DNA of 21,956 nt from JOPF133 sp052144935 (lineage in GTDB: Bacteria > Acidobacteriota > Terriglobia > Bryobacterales > Bryobacteraceae), in the NCBI GenBank assembly GCA_052144935.1, contig JBKQPR010000030.1, forward strand, positions 1-21,956. The letters are read 5' to 3'. The notes beneath the pieces are model-generated. The model saw only the letters and a list, made by a program, of their open reading frames with translations, was not told the origin of the DNA and made no database searches. Positions within the stretch are counted from its first letter, which is position 1, and every line of letters starts with the position of its first letter. Of this stretch, positions 14,872 through 21,538 are shown in pieces. The translations under genes and the position numbers were made by a program.

Positions 14872-15898
14872 CCGGACGGTTGCGGCCGAGCCGCCCACTG
14901 GAGCCTGGCGAGCGGCCGGGGCGCTGCTTTTCCGACTGCGCGCGCTGGTGGCGCTGATTCTGCTGCTGGGTGTGTTCGCCTGTCTTTCGCCGGCCTTTCT
15001 CACGGCCGCCAACCTGACCATTCTGCTGAAGCATGTGGCCATCAACGCGATCCTGGCGATCGGGATGACGTTCGTTATTCTGAGCGGCGGCATCGACCTC
15101 TCGGTGGGTTCCATCGCGGGCCTCGCGGGGATGATCGCGGGGCTGCTGATCGATCGCGGCCTGGTGCTCGGCTCCCTGGGGATCGTGGTCTACTTCGAAG
15201 TCTGGCTGGTGATTGCCATTGCGATTCTGGGCGGCGCGCTGATTGGCGCGGTCAACGGAGCGCTGGTGGCGCATCTGTCCGTGGCGCCATTTATCGCCAC
15301 CCTGGGGACCATGTACGTAGCGCGCGGCGCCGCGCTGCTGCTCTCGGGCGGAGCAACCTTCCCCAACCTGATGGGCCGCCCCGGCCTGCGCAACACCGGC
15401 TTCCCGCTGCTCGGCTCGGGATCTCTTCTGCATATCCCCGTGCCCATCTGGCTGATGCTCGTTTTCGCACTGGCCGGCGCATGGGTGGCGGCCCGCACGC
15501 CGTTCGGCCGCCACGTTTACGCGGTGGGAGGGAACCAGCGCGCGGCACAACTCTCCGGCGTCAAGGTGAAGCGCGTGCAGTTTTCGGTCTATGTGATTTC
15601 GGGGGTCTGTTCCGCGCTGGTGGGGCTGATCATCGCCTCGCAACTGACCTCGGCGCATCCGGCTACGGGCCAGTCCTTCGAGTTGAGCGCCATCGCAGCC
15701 GTGGTGCTGGGCGGCACCTCGCTCGCCGGAGGGCGCGGCTCGATCGGCGGCACCATCGTTGGAGCGCTGGTGATCGGGGCATTGGCCGACGGCCTGGTGC
15801 TGCTGGGCATCTCCGAGTTCTGGCAAATCGTAATCAAAGGCATGGTGATTGTGCTGGCAGTGGTTCTCGATCAATTGCAACGGAGGTTTCGATGGTAA
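14840..15898 (+). CDS. Sugar ABC importer permease (RbsC-like)
   Basis: This 352-residue inner-membrane protein forms the channel of a ribose-type importer and should work with the ATPase and binding protein on either side. Hydrophobic segments include ALVALILLLGVFACL (about 34-48) and later helices such as WLVIAIAILGGALIGAVNGALV and IPIWLML-like segments. Family motifs are AIGMTFVILSGGIDLSVGS, the cytoplasmic loop TPFGRHVYAVGGNQRAAQLSGVKV, and AIAAVVLGGTSLAGGRGSIGGT (two of these sit near the coupling-helix region in relatives). The ATG at 14840 lies right after the minisatellite and 32 bases before the ATPase stop, with no clear ribosome site, so translation may depend on the upstream gene. 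The length is slightly above the usual ~325. Confidence 0.92.
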   Translation: MEETLPTAAVSRTVAAEPPTGAWRAAGALLFRLRALVALILLLGVFACLSPAFLTAANLTILLKHVAINAILAIGMTFVILSGGIDLSVGSIAGLAGMIAGLLIDRGLVLGSLGIVVYFEVWLVIAIAILGGALIGAVNGALVAHLSVAPFIATLGTMYVARGAALLLSGGATFPNLMGRPGLRNTGFPLLGSGSLLHIPVPIWLMLVFALAGAWVAARTPFGRHVYAVGGNQRAAQLSGVKVKRVQFSVYVISGVCSALVGLIIASQLTSAHPATGQSFELSAIAAVVLGGTSLAGGRGSIGGTIVGALVIGALADGLVLLGISEFWQIVIKGMVIVLAVVLDQLQRRFRW

Positions 15899-16989
15899 GG
15901 CGGGGCAACCGCTCCCTGAGAAGCTGTGAAATGAAGCGCCCGCAAGCGGGCGTTGGCAGGCTGAAGCCCGCCCCACCAATGCAGGCGTTTTCGCCTGCGA
16001 ACGGGATTCTCTCACAGCCTCTGGCGGTCGCGGCTCGGACACGCTTTCAGAGCCCGGTCGGCGGCCGGATCATCGTTATCATTCTAGCCTTCCTCGGCTG
16101 CGCCTGTGGGCCGGGCCGGCCGGCGCGGAAAACCATCGCCGTCATCACACCCTCCCACGAGAACCCGTTTTTCAAAGCCGAAGCCGACAGCGCCGCCGCG
16201 CGCGCGAAAGAGCTCGGGTACGACATGCTGGTCTACACCCACGACGACGACGCTCACAAACAGGACGAGCTGTTCGATTCCGCGATTGCCAACCGCGTGG
16301 CGGCCATCGTTCTGGATAACGCCGGCGCCGATGCGTCCATCGCGGCGGTGCGCAAGGCCAAGGGCGCCGGAGTGCCGTGCTTTCTGATCGATCGGGAAAT
16401 CAACGCCAATGGCATCGCGGTGGCGCAGATCGTTTCCAATAACTATCAGGGGGCCACGCTGGGCGCGCAGGAATTCGCGCGCCTGATGGGCGGGAAGGGC
16501 GATTACGCCGAGCTGGTGGGACGCGAATCCGACACCAATGCGGGCATCCGCGCCGAGGGTTACCATGAGATTCTCGATCGGTACGCCGGCTTGAAGCAGG
16601 TCGCGCGGCAAAGCGCCAACTGGAGCCAGACGGAGGCCTTTCAGAAAATGGAGACCATGATCCAAGGCAACCGCGGAATCAAGGGCGTGATTGCGGGCAA
16701 CGATACCATGGCGCTGGGCGCTTCGGCGGCTCTTAAAGCGGCCGGCTTGAGCAAGGTGATCGTGGTGGGCTTCGACGGCAGCCCGGACGTGCTGGCCGCC
16801 ATCCGGGCCGGCGACATCGCCGCCACGGTGCTGCAACCCGCCGCGCGCATCGCGCGCCTGGCGGTCGAGGAGGCCCACCGCTATCTGACTTCCGGCGAGA
16901 CCGGCGCGCCCGAGAAGCAGTCCATCGATTGCGAACTGGTGACGCGGGAGAACGCCGATCGATTCGGCGTCTTCGCCCGCAAGCAGTAA
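15892..16989 (+). CDS. Periplasmic sugar-binding protein of the ABC importer (RbsB-like)
   Basis: This is the periplasmic-binding protein that delivers the sugar to the permease. GGAGG at 15882-15886, five bases before the ATG at 15892, fixes the start, which overlaps the permease stop (ATGGTAA). The mature part is typical type I binding protein: KTIAVITPSHENPFFKAEADSA-like N-terminus (80-101), LVYTHDDDAHKQDELFDSAI, VAAIVLDNAGADAS, CFLIDREINANG, GRESDTNAGIRAEGYHEIL, GVIAGNDTMALGASAALKAAG and VVGFDGSPDVLAAIRAG. The hydrophobic signal core RIIVIILAFLGCAC starts only at residue 59, with Cys70 or Cys72 as possible lipidation sites. Residues about 11-42 before it are encoded by a palindromic repeat, giving an unusually long n-region. 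Total 365 residues. The ligand is unknown but should match the kinase and isomerase. Confidence 0.9.
   Translation: MVRRGNRSLRSCEMKRPQAGVGRLKPAPPMQAFSPANGILSQPLAVAARTRFQSPVGGRIIVIILAFLGCACGPGRPARKTIAVITPSHENPFFKAEADSAAARAKELGYDMLVYTHDDDAHKQDELFDSAIANRVAAIVLDNAGADASIAAVRKAKGAGVPCFLIDREINANGIAVAQIVSNNYQGATLGAQEFARLMGGKGDYAELVGRESDTNAGIRAEGYHEILDRYAGLKQVARQSANWSQTEAFQKMETMIQGNRGIKGVIAGNDTMALGASAALKAAGLSKVIVVGFDGSPDVLAAIRAGDIAATVLQPAARIARLAVEEAHRYLTSGETGAPEKQSIDCELVTRENADRFGVFARKQ
15923..16018. repeat. ~96-bp palindromic element inside the binding-protein signal region
   Basis: The element is bounded by GCTGTGA (15923-15929) and TCACAGC (16012-16018), exact inverted repeats. Inside are the hairpins CGCCCGCAAGCGGGCG (15937-15952) and GCAGGCGTTTTCGCCTGC (15981-15998), and a CCGCCCCACCAATG segment also seen in the spacer between the transketolase genes. 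It lies in frame between the start codon and the hydrophobic core of the signal peptide. Confidence 0.8.
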
Positions 16990-17001
16990 TTCGAGGCCGA
17001 A

Positions 17002-18411
17002 ATGTCGAACATGACGCTGGGGGTGATCGTGGGGAACCGCGATTTCTTCCCCGATCAATTAGTCGCCGAGGCCCGCCGCGACCTGGCGCAGATCTTCGCC
17101 CACTGCAACATCGAAGCGGTGATGCTCGATGAGAGCCAGAGCAAACTGGGTTCCGTAGAGACTTGGGAACATGCCGGGCGCTGCGCCGAACTCTTTCGCG
17201 CGCATCGCGACCGGATCGCCGGCGTGCTGGTGTGCCTGCCCAATTTCGGAGACGAAAAAGGCGTCGCGGAGGCGCTGCAACTGGCCGATCTGCGCGTGCC
17301 CGTGCTGGTGCAGGCATGCCCCGACGACCTGAGCCAATTCGGCGTGGAACGGCGGCGCGACGCGTTCTGCGGCAAGATCTCGGTGTGCAACAACCTGCGG
17401 CAGTACGGGATTCCCTTCAGCCTCACGGCGCGCCACACCGTGGCGCTCGAATCCGACGAGTTCCGCCATGAGCTGGCGGAGTTTGTGGCCATCTGCCGGA
17501 CGGTGCAGGGGCTGCGGCGGGCCCGCATCGGCGCGGTGGGGGCGCGCCCCAATGCCTTCAACACCACCAGGTACAGCGAGAAGCTGCTGCAGGCCGCGGG
17601 CATCAGCGTGCAGACCATCGACCTCTCGGATGTCTTCGGCCGCACCGAAAAACTGCGCGACGACGACCCGCGCGTGCGCGAAAAGCTGAGCGGCATTCTG
17701 GAGTACGCCAGCGCGCCGGGCGTGCCGGACCAGGCGCTGGTAAGGATGGCCAAGCTGGGGGTGGTGCTTTCCGAGTGGATGCGCGATTACGGTCTCGATG
17801 CCACCGCCATCCAATGCTGGAGTTCCATGCAGCAGAATTTCGGCGTGAACTGCTGCACCGTGATGAGCATGATGAGCGAGCACTTCATGCCCAGCGCCTG
17901 TGAGGTGGATGTGACCGGCGTAGTCACCATGTACGCGCTGCAGCTTGCCGCCGGGCGGCCCAGCGCGCTGGTGGATTGGAACAATAACTACGGCATCAAC
18001 CCCGATAAGTGCGTGCTGTTCCACTGCGGTAACTGGGCCAAGAGCTTCCTGCCGGACGTGGAGATGGGGACCGCGCCGATCCTGGGCACGGTGTTAGGCG
18101 AGGAGAACACTTACGGGGCGCTCTCCGGCCGTACTCCCGCCGGCCCGCTGACCTTCGCGCGGGTAAGCACTGACGACCAGACCGGCCGCATCCGCAGCTA
18201 TGTGGGCAACGCCTGCTTCACTAACGACCCGCTGGATACTTTTGGCACCCGCGCGGTAGCCGAAGTGCCGCAGTTACAAAAGCTGCTGCGATACATCTGC
18301 AAGCAGGGCTTCGAGCATCATGCCGCCATGGTCGCCCGGCATTGCGCGGGAGTGATGGCCGAGGCCATGGAGACGTATCTGGGGTGGGAGGTTTACCGGC
18401 ACGAGGGGTAA
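17002..18411 (+). CDS. L-fucose/L-arabinose isomerase-like protein (COG2407 type)
   Basis: This 469-residue protein resembles the L-fucose isomerase family, metal-dependent aldose-ketose isomerases of the cytoplasm. N-terminal and middle Rossmann-like domains contain GVLVCLPNFGDEKGVAEAL (74-92), PVLVQACPDDL (100-110) and GAVGARPNAFNTTRYSE (178-193). The C-terminal domain carries AIQCWSSMQQNFGVNCCTVMSMM (269-291), ACEVDVTGVVTMYAL (299-313) with Glu301 and Asp303 as likely metal ligands, and LFHCGNWAKSF (339-349) with His341. GAGG at 16993-16996 supports the ATG at 17002, 12 bases after the binding-protein stop. As the last gene of the operon it should convert the imported aldose to the ketose used by the kinase. 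Not all members of this family are isomerases, so the reaction is an inference. Confidence 0.8.
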   Translation: MSNMTLGVIVGNRDFFPDQLVAEARRDLAQIFAHCNIEAVMLDESQSKLGSVETWEHAGRCAELFRAHRDRIAGVLVCLPNFGDEKGVAEALQLADLRVPVLVQACPDDLSQFGVERRRDAFCGKISVCNNLRQYGIPFSLTARHTVALESDEFRHELAEFVAICRTVQGLRRARIGAVGARPNAFNTTRYSEKLLQAAGISVQTIDLSDVFGRTEKLRDDDPRVREKLSGILEYASAPGVPDQALVRMAKLGVVLSEWMRDYGLDATAIQCWSSMQQNFGVNCCTVMSMMSEHFMPSACEVDVTGVVTMYALQLAAGRPSALVDWNNNYGINPDKCVLFHCGNWAKSFLPDVEMGTAPILGTVLGEENTYGALSGRTPAGPLTFARVSTDDQTGRIRSYVGNACFTNDPLDTFGTRAVAEVPQLQKLLRYICKQGFEHHAAMVARHCAGVMAEAMETYLGWEVYRHEG

Positions 18412-18422
18412 GTGGAGGCGAC

Positions 18423-18585
18423 CTACTGACGGATGATGTGATCGGCATGGACGCGGCTGATGCCGGGATGCTGCTGGCAGAAGCCGTCCCAGGCCAGGCC
18501 GAAGTGCTCTGGGTCTAGGAGCGCGGGGCACGCCCTGGTCGATCCAATCGAGGGGTGCCAGCGCGATTTCCTCCATAACGATGCG
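18423..18585 (-). pseudogene. Possible degraded gene fragment of unknown family
   Basis: On the minus strand, two adjacent frames give protein-like pieces that would join by a frameshift: MEEIALAPLDWIDQGVP and then LLDPEHFGLAWDGFCQ plus HPGISRVHADHIIRQ, ending at a TAG (18423-18425). The composition looks coding but I do not recognise the family. It lies between the isomerase stop and the dispersed repeat copy B, a place where rearrangement has occurred. It could also be chance. Confidence 0.3.
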
Positions 18586-18588
18586 TTT

Positions 18589-18622
18589 CCGGACATGCAT
18601 GTCCGGGAAATCGGAAGACTTT
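18589..18622 (+). repeat. Dispersed repeat copy B, left part, ending in target duplication
   Basis: The stretch starts with the perfect palindrome CCGGACATGCATGTCCGG (18589-18606) and ends with AAGACTTT (18615-18622), the left target-site duplication of the mobile element. It corresponds to 7670 down to about 7640 in copy A. Confidence 0.85.
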
Positions 18623-18645
18623 GGCAAAATATACTTGACTAATAC
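18623..18645 (+). repeat. Left terminal inverted repeat of the IS1595-family element
   Basis: Starts GGC followed by AAAATATACTTGACTAATAC. It differs from the right end only by a one-base length change and one substitution near the tip. It contains TTGACT (18635-18640), a usable -35 box reading into the element, with a weak TAGGCT 17 bases later. Confidence 0.9.
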
Positions 18646-18768
18646 CTCAGCTCCTGGTAGGCTTGGGGGTGGCCAGTGATAGCTGGAGCGTTATCCCGTG
18701 CGCGCGGCGGATGTTTCCCGCTGGCCGCCCAAATCTTGGAGGGCCGTCCGTATTGGACCTGCACTGCT

Positions 18769-19554
18769 ATGGAGTTGATTAAGACCTATCTTGAGGTCTA
18801 CGTTGCTATCGGTAGATTGCAGTCATCTGTCGGTAGCACCACTCCAGATGAATCCGAGTTAGATCAGGTGGGGCGTGGAAAACTGGCGGAAGTTATTGAG
18901 TTCATCATGGGGCAATGCTCAAGCCTGGATATGCCGCTTGTTGAACTACAGGCCACAGTGACCATAAAGGCGATTGCGGGCGGAGACTCTTTTATTGAGG
19001 TTTTTCAAAAAATCGCGGAGTTGTGTAGTCGATTCGAGCATTACCTTGACGGGCGTAGCGCGCTGATGATTCCACTGTCTCAAAGGGCATACTATGATGC
19101 CCCAGGGTCCGGGTGGGAACGGGTGATAGAAAGGTTTCCTAGGGTAATAGATGACATCGAAGAAGCGAGCCGCTGTTTAGCCCTTGATCGCAACAATGCC
19201 TGCGTATACCACCTAGCTGGGGTCGTTCAGGAAGCGCTAGAATCCCTTGGCCGGAGGCTCGGGGTAAAGTTAGACCCAACGGCCGACACTTGGAATGGGT
19301 TGGCCGTCAAGATTGAGAACTCCATGAAGGTCAAACAGGCATCCATGCCAAAGCCGAAATGGAAAAGAATTGAGCCGTTCTACTCCGAGGTGCTCTCGGA
19401 TATCAAGGCGATAAAGAACGCTTGGCGCAATCCCACAATGCACTTCAGGCGACGTTACACCGATGCCGAAGCTGCCAAGGTATACCGGCGAGTTCAGGAA
19501 TTCATGGTTCACGCCTCCCGGCACCTTAAAAGCCGCAAGCAGAGGGGAAGATAG
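18769..19554 (+). CDS. HEPN-like passenger protein with RNxxxH motif
   Basis: From the ATG at 18769 it has 261 residues; a GTG at 18676 would give 292, but those extra residues look non-native. I do not recognise a named family. The C-terminal third is helical and contains AIKNAWRNPTMHFRRRYTDA, whose RNPTMH (Arg220 to His225 from this start) matches the RNxxxH signature of HEPN-domain ribonucleases. It is preceded by a helix NACVYHLAGVVQEALESLGRRLG, as in the first half of HEPN bundles. The N-terminal half has no assignable domain. It is the first passenger gene of the IS1595-family element and is more AT-rich than the host operon. Many HEPN proteins are toxins or phage-defence effectors, so such a role is possible but not shown. 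Start choice is uncertain as no ribosome site is clear. Confidence 0.65.
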   Translation: MELIKTYLEVYVAIGRLQSSVGSTTPDESELDQVGRGKLAEVIEFIMGQCSSLDMPLVELQATVTIKAIAGGDSFIEVFQKIAELCSRFEHYLDGRSALMIPLSQRAYYDAPGSGWERVIERFPRVIDDIEEASRCLALDRNNACVYHLAGVVQEALESLGRRLGVKLDPTADTWNGLAVKIENSMKVKQASMPKPKWKRIEPFYSEVLSDIKAIKNAWRNPTMHFRRRYTDAEAAKVYRRVQEFMVHASRHLKSRKQRGR

Positions 19555-19618
19555 GCGATAAAATGGCATCGGGGGGTGGGGTGACGCCACGGGTTACGAA
19601 GGTTGATATGCTTTCTGG

Positions 19619-20251
19619 ATGGAATATCATTTCGAGTGGAAGCACTTGGTTCTATTTCTTCGTGCTCTCGGCCGCGAGGGAGTCGTGCTTTTGACTGGAG
19701 GCGCAATCATCGCGGTCTTGGAGTCATGGAGCCTGATGGGCCATACGCTCGACCAAAGAGTGGCGTGGTTGATTCTCGGACTCATGTTTATGCTGGCATC
19801 CTTTCGGGCTTGGGATAGAGAGCATGGTGCAAAAGAAAATGAGATTAAATGCAAGGCGGAAGTCCAGGAAGAACTTGATTCGTTCAATGCCAAGGTCGAT
19901 TTGAGAGGATGCGTATACGTCTTAGTGGAAGACAGAAATCCACTTGCAGACCAGAGCAGAGATGCGTCTAGATTTCGTTTTCAGATTGACTGCACAAACC
20001 ACGGCGGCGGTATGCGAGAAATAAGCAAGGTCAGGCTTGCCGTCGTTCCGCCAAATGGGCCGTTTTGGACCGGGATACAGAGAATCGGAGAGCCGAAATC
20101 GACTGCGTATGGCCAGCAATTATTGATCCCGGAAAGCCATGCGATCGTGGATGGAATATCTCCTCAGGTCCTGAAACAGTCTACAATCACGTTATATCTG
20201 GTGGATTCCATGGGAACGGAGTACTCAGGCATCGAAACGAAGCCATGGTGA
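19619..20251 (+). CDS. Hypothetical membrane-anchored passenger protein
   Basis: This 210-residue protein of unknown family has two hydrophobic segments near the N-terminus: GVVLLTGGAIIAVLESWSLMG (about 21-41) and AWLILGLMFMLASF (about 49-62). A charged stretch AWDREHGAKENEIKCKAEVQEELDSF looks helical and possibly coiled. The rest (about 90-210) appears to be a beta-rich soluble domain, with alternating patterns such as CVYVLVEDRN, FRFQIDCTNHGGGM and VRLAVVPPNGPFW. It would sit in the inner membrane with the C-terminal domain on one face. It lies 64 bases after the HEPN-like gene and 25 before the next, all within the mobile element, so the three may be cotranscribed. A membrane partner of a HEPN protein would fit a defence or regulatory pair, but that is only inference. 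Confidence 0.65.
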   Translation: MEYHFEWKHLVLFLRALGREGVVLLTGGAIIAVLESWSLMGHTLDQRVAWLILGLMFMLASFRAWDREHGAKENEIKCKAEVQEELDSFNAKVDLRGCVYVLVEDRNPLADQSRDASRFRFQIDCTNHGGGMREISKVRLAVVPPNGPFWTGIQRIGEPKSTAYGQQLLIPESHAIVDGISPQVLKQSTITLYLVDSMGTEYSGIETKPW

Positions 20252-20276
20252 ATTGCTAAAATGAAAGCGAGGAAAT

Positions 20277-20483
20277 ATGGGAATCGATCCAACAATACCG
20301 TTGCCAGAATGCAACGAAGGTCCGGAAGCGTTCAAGCGTTTCGACGCCGCAATGGGCAAACTGCTTGCTGTACCGCGCTCTGTGCTAACCGAACGCGAGA
20401 AGGCTTACCGGGAACAATCTTTGCGAAACCCGCACAGACGCGGGCCGAAGCCAAAGGTCAAGCGCCGCCGCCGCGCTTCTTAG
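20277..20483 (+). CDS. Small basic passenger protein (68 residues), unknown function
   Basis: A short gene with a good GAGGAAA ribosome site at 20269-20275 just before its ATG. The protein has an acidic-to-neutral first half with FKRFDAAMGKLLAVPRSVL (19-37), a helical REKAYREQS segment, and a very basic tail (RRGPKPKVKRRRR) that could bind nucleic acid. The EAFKRFDAAMGKLLAVP pattern followed by an RE-rich helix resembles small hypothetical proteins common in many bacteria, but I cannot name a family. It lies 25 bases after the membrane-protein gene and 20 bases from the convergent end of the transposase gene, inside the mobile element. It may be an accessory to the passenger module. Confidence 0.65.
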   Translation: MGIDPTIPLPECNEGPEAFKRFDAAMGKLLAVPRSVLTEREKAYREQSLRNPHRRGPKPKVKRRRRAS

Positions 20484-20503
20484 GTCCGCGTGGGAGCCGC
20501 CCC

Positions 20504-21490
20504 TTAGAACGGCTCTTCGCACGTTCGTTCTGTTTCCCCGATGGTTTTGCCGGTCAACTCGGCATAGGTAAGGCGCTTGCCGACGATCTTGCGGATTACG
20601 TAGCTAAACCGATCTGCATCGTCCATCGGCTTCCGATTGTTGTAGCGGAATGCCTGTTCATCAACATAGCGGAAAAGATGAAATGGTTCCACGCTGACAT
20701 AGGTTCCTCCGAGAGAGCGTTTCAGGAGACTCCAAAAATTCTCCAGACCGTTGGTGTGAATGTTCTCGCGAACATAGGCTTCGGCGTGGTCGATGATCTG
20801 GTGTGCGTATTCCTTGTTCAGCCCAACGTAAGCCATGAGCGCATCGGTGAAAACCTCGGCCCCTTTCTCCACGTTGTCTTTGACGATCTGCTGTACAACC
20901 GCTTTGGAGCGTTCATCGATCACGTTTACCCGAACAGTCTTGCCCCGTTCCAGAATTCCATGAACGATGGACTTGCTGCCAGCGGAGGGACCAGCGGGTC
21001 CGTTGATGCCCATGCGCTCCCGCTTGGACTTGTGCATATTCCGAGCCTTCCCGCCGATGAAGGTTTCATCCACTTCCACTTCGCCCCCAAGTTTGCCGCC
21101 GTGGAATTCGTCTTGCATAGCAAGCCGAACCCGATGGAGCATGAACCACGCGGTTTTCTGGGTAACGCCGATAGCGCGGTGGATCTCCCAGGAGGAAATG
21201 CCATTCTTAGCGTTGGTGAGAAGCCAAACCACTGGGAGCCACTTGTCCAAGCCCAAGGGGGAATCCTCGAAAATGGTCCCAACCTTGACGGAGAATTGCC
21301 GCTTGGGATGGCGGGCGCCACACTGCCAGCGCTGTTGATTAGCGAGAAATCCAACATGGCTGCTCCCGCAGGTGGGGCAGGTGACGCCATTGGGCCAGCG
21401 CTTCGAAACGAGGTAGCTAATGCAGCTGGCTGGACCAGTGAAATCCCTTACGGCTTCTTGAAGGGTTCGGGGGTTAGGAATGGGTGCCAT
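20504..21490 (-). CDS. IS1595-family (ISXO2-like) DDE transposase
   Basis: This 328-residue transposase moves the surrounding element. The N-terminal zinc ribbon has Cys38, Cys41 and Cys57 with His61 (CPTC then QCGARHPKRQFSV). A helical region WLPVVWLLTNAKNGISSWEIHRAIGVTQKTAWFMLHRVR fits the usual helix-turn-helix. The catalytic domain shows EVEVDETFIGGK with Asp141, VFTDALMAY with Asp216, and HTNGLENFWSLLKRSLGGTY with Asn247 and Glu250, the third acidic site of this family. Length and motif order are complete, so the protein is probably active. The ATG at 21490 lies six bases after a strong -10 box, implying a leaderless message. It is convergent with the passenger genes. Confidence 0.93.
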   Translation of the reverse strand: MAPIPNPRTLQEAVRDFTGPASCISYLVSKRWPNGVTCPTCGSSHVGFLANQQRWQCGARHPKRQFSVKVGTIFEDSPLGLDKWLPVVWLLTNAKNGISSWEIHRAIGVTQKTAWFMLHRVRLAMQDEFHGGKLGGEVEVDETFIGGKARNMHKSKRERMGINGPAGPSAGSKSIVHGILERGKTVRVNVIDERSKAVVQQIVKDNVEKGAEVFTDALMAYVGLNKEYAHQIIDHAEAYVRENIHTNGLENFWSLLKRSLGGTYVSVEPFHLFRYVDEQAFRYNNRKPMDDADRFSYVIRKIVGKRLTYAELTGKTIGETERTCEEPF

Positions 21491-21496
21491 ATAAAA

Positions 21497-21525
21497 AGTA
21501 TACCCGTTGCGGACGTATTAGTCAA
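21497..21525 (-). promoter_or_regulatory. Strong leaderless-type promoter of the transposase, -35 box in the terminal repeat
   Basis: On the minus strand TTGACT (21525-21520) and TATACT (21502-21497) are separated by exactly 17 bases. The transposase ATG starts six bases beyond the -10 box, where transcription would be expected to begin. The -35 box is part of the right terminal inverted repeat, so transposase binding there would block transcription. Confidence 0.75.
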
Positions 21526-21538
21526 GTATATTTTCACC
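21515..21538 (-). repeat. Right terminal inverted repeat of the IS1595-family element
   Basis: Read inward on the minus strand it is GGTG followed by AAAATATACTTGACTAATAC, matching the left end. The next 8 bases outward (21539-21546) are AAGACTTT, the right copy of the target duplication. Confidence 0.9.

Larger units (their letters stand above)
18623..21538. mobile_element. Complete IS1595-family element with three passenger genes
   Basis: The 2,916-bp element begins GGCAAAATATAC and, read from the other end, GGTGAAAATATAC. The two ends share the perfect 20-bp inverted repeat AAAATATACTTGACTAATAC (18626-18645 and 21515-21534). Both flanks carry AAGACTTT (18615-18622 and 21539-21546), an 8-bp target duplication as expected for IS1595-family transposition. 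It carries a minus-strand DDE transposase and, on the plus strand, a HEPN-like protein, a membrane protein and a 68-residue protein. The element interrupts repeat copy B; taking out the element plus one duplication puts the two GGACAT palindromes 66 bases apart, as in copy A (65.5). Base composition is visibly more AT-rich than the operon, suggesting recent arrival. Confidence 0.92.

Noticed and set aside
14351..16042. A 563-residue minus-strand open frame over the ATPase tail and permease
   Set aside because: It is antisense to clear ABC transporter genes and is held open by the 21-bp repeat, whose period is a multiple of three. The product is low-complexity and has no family pattern.
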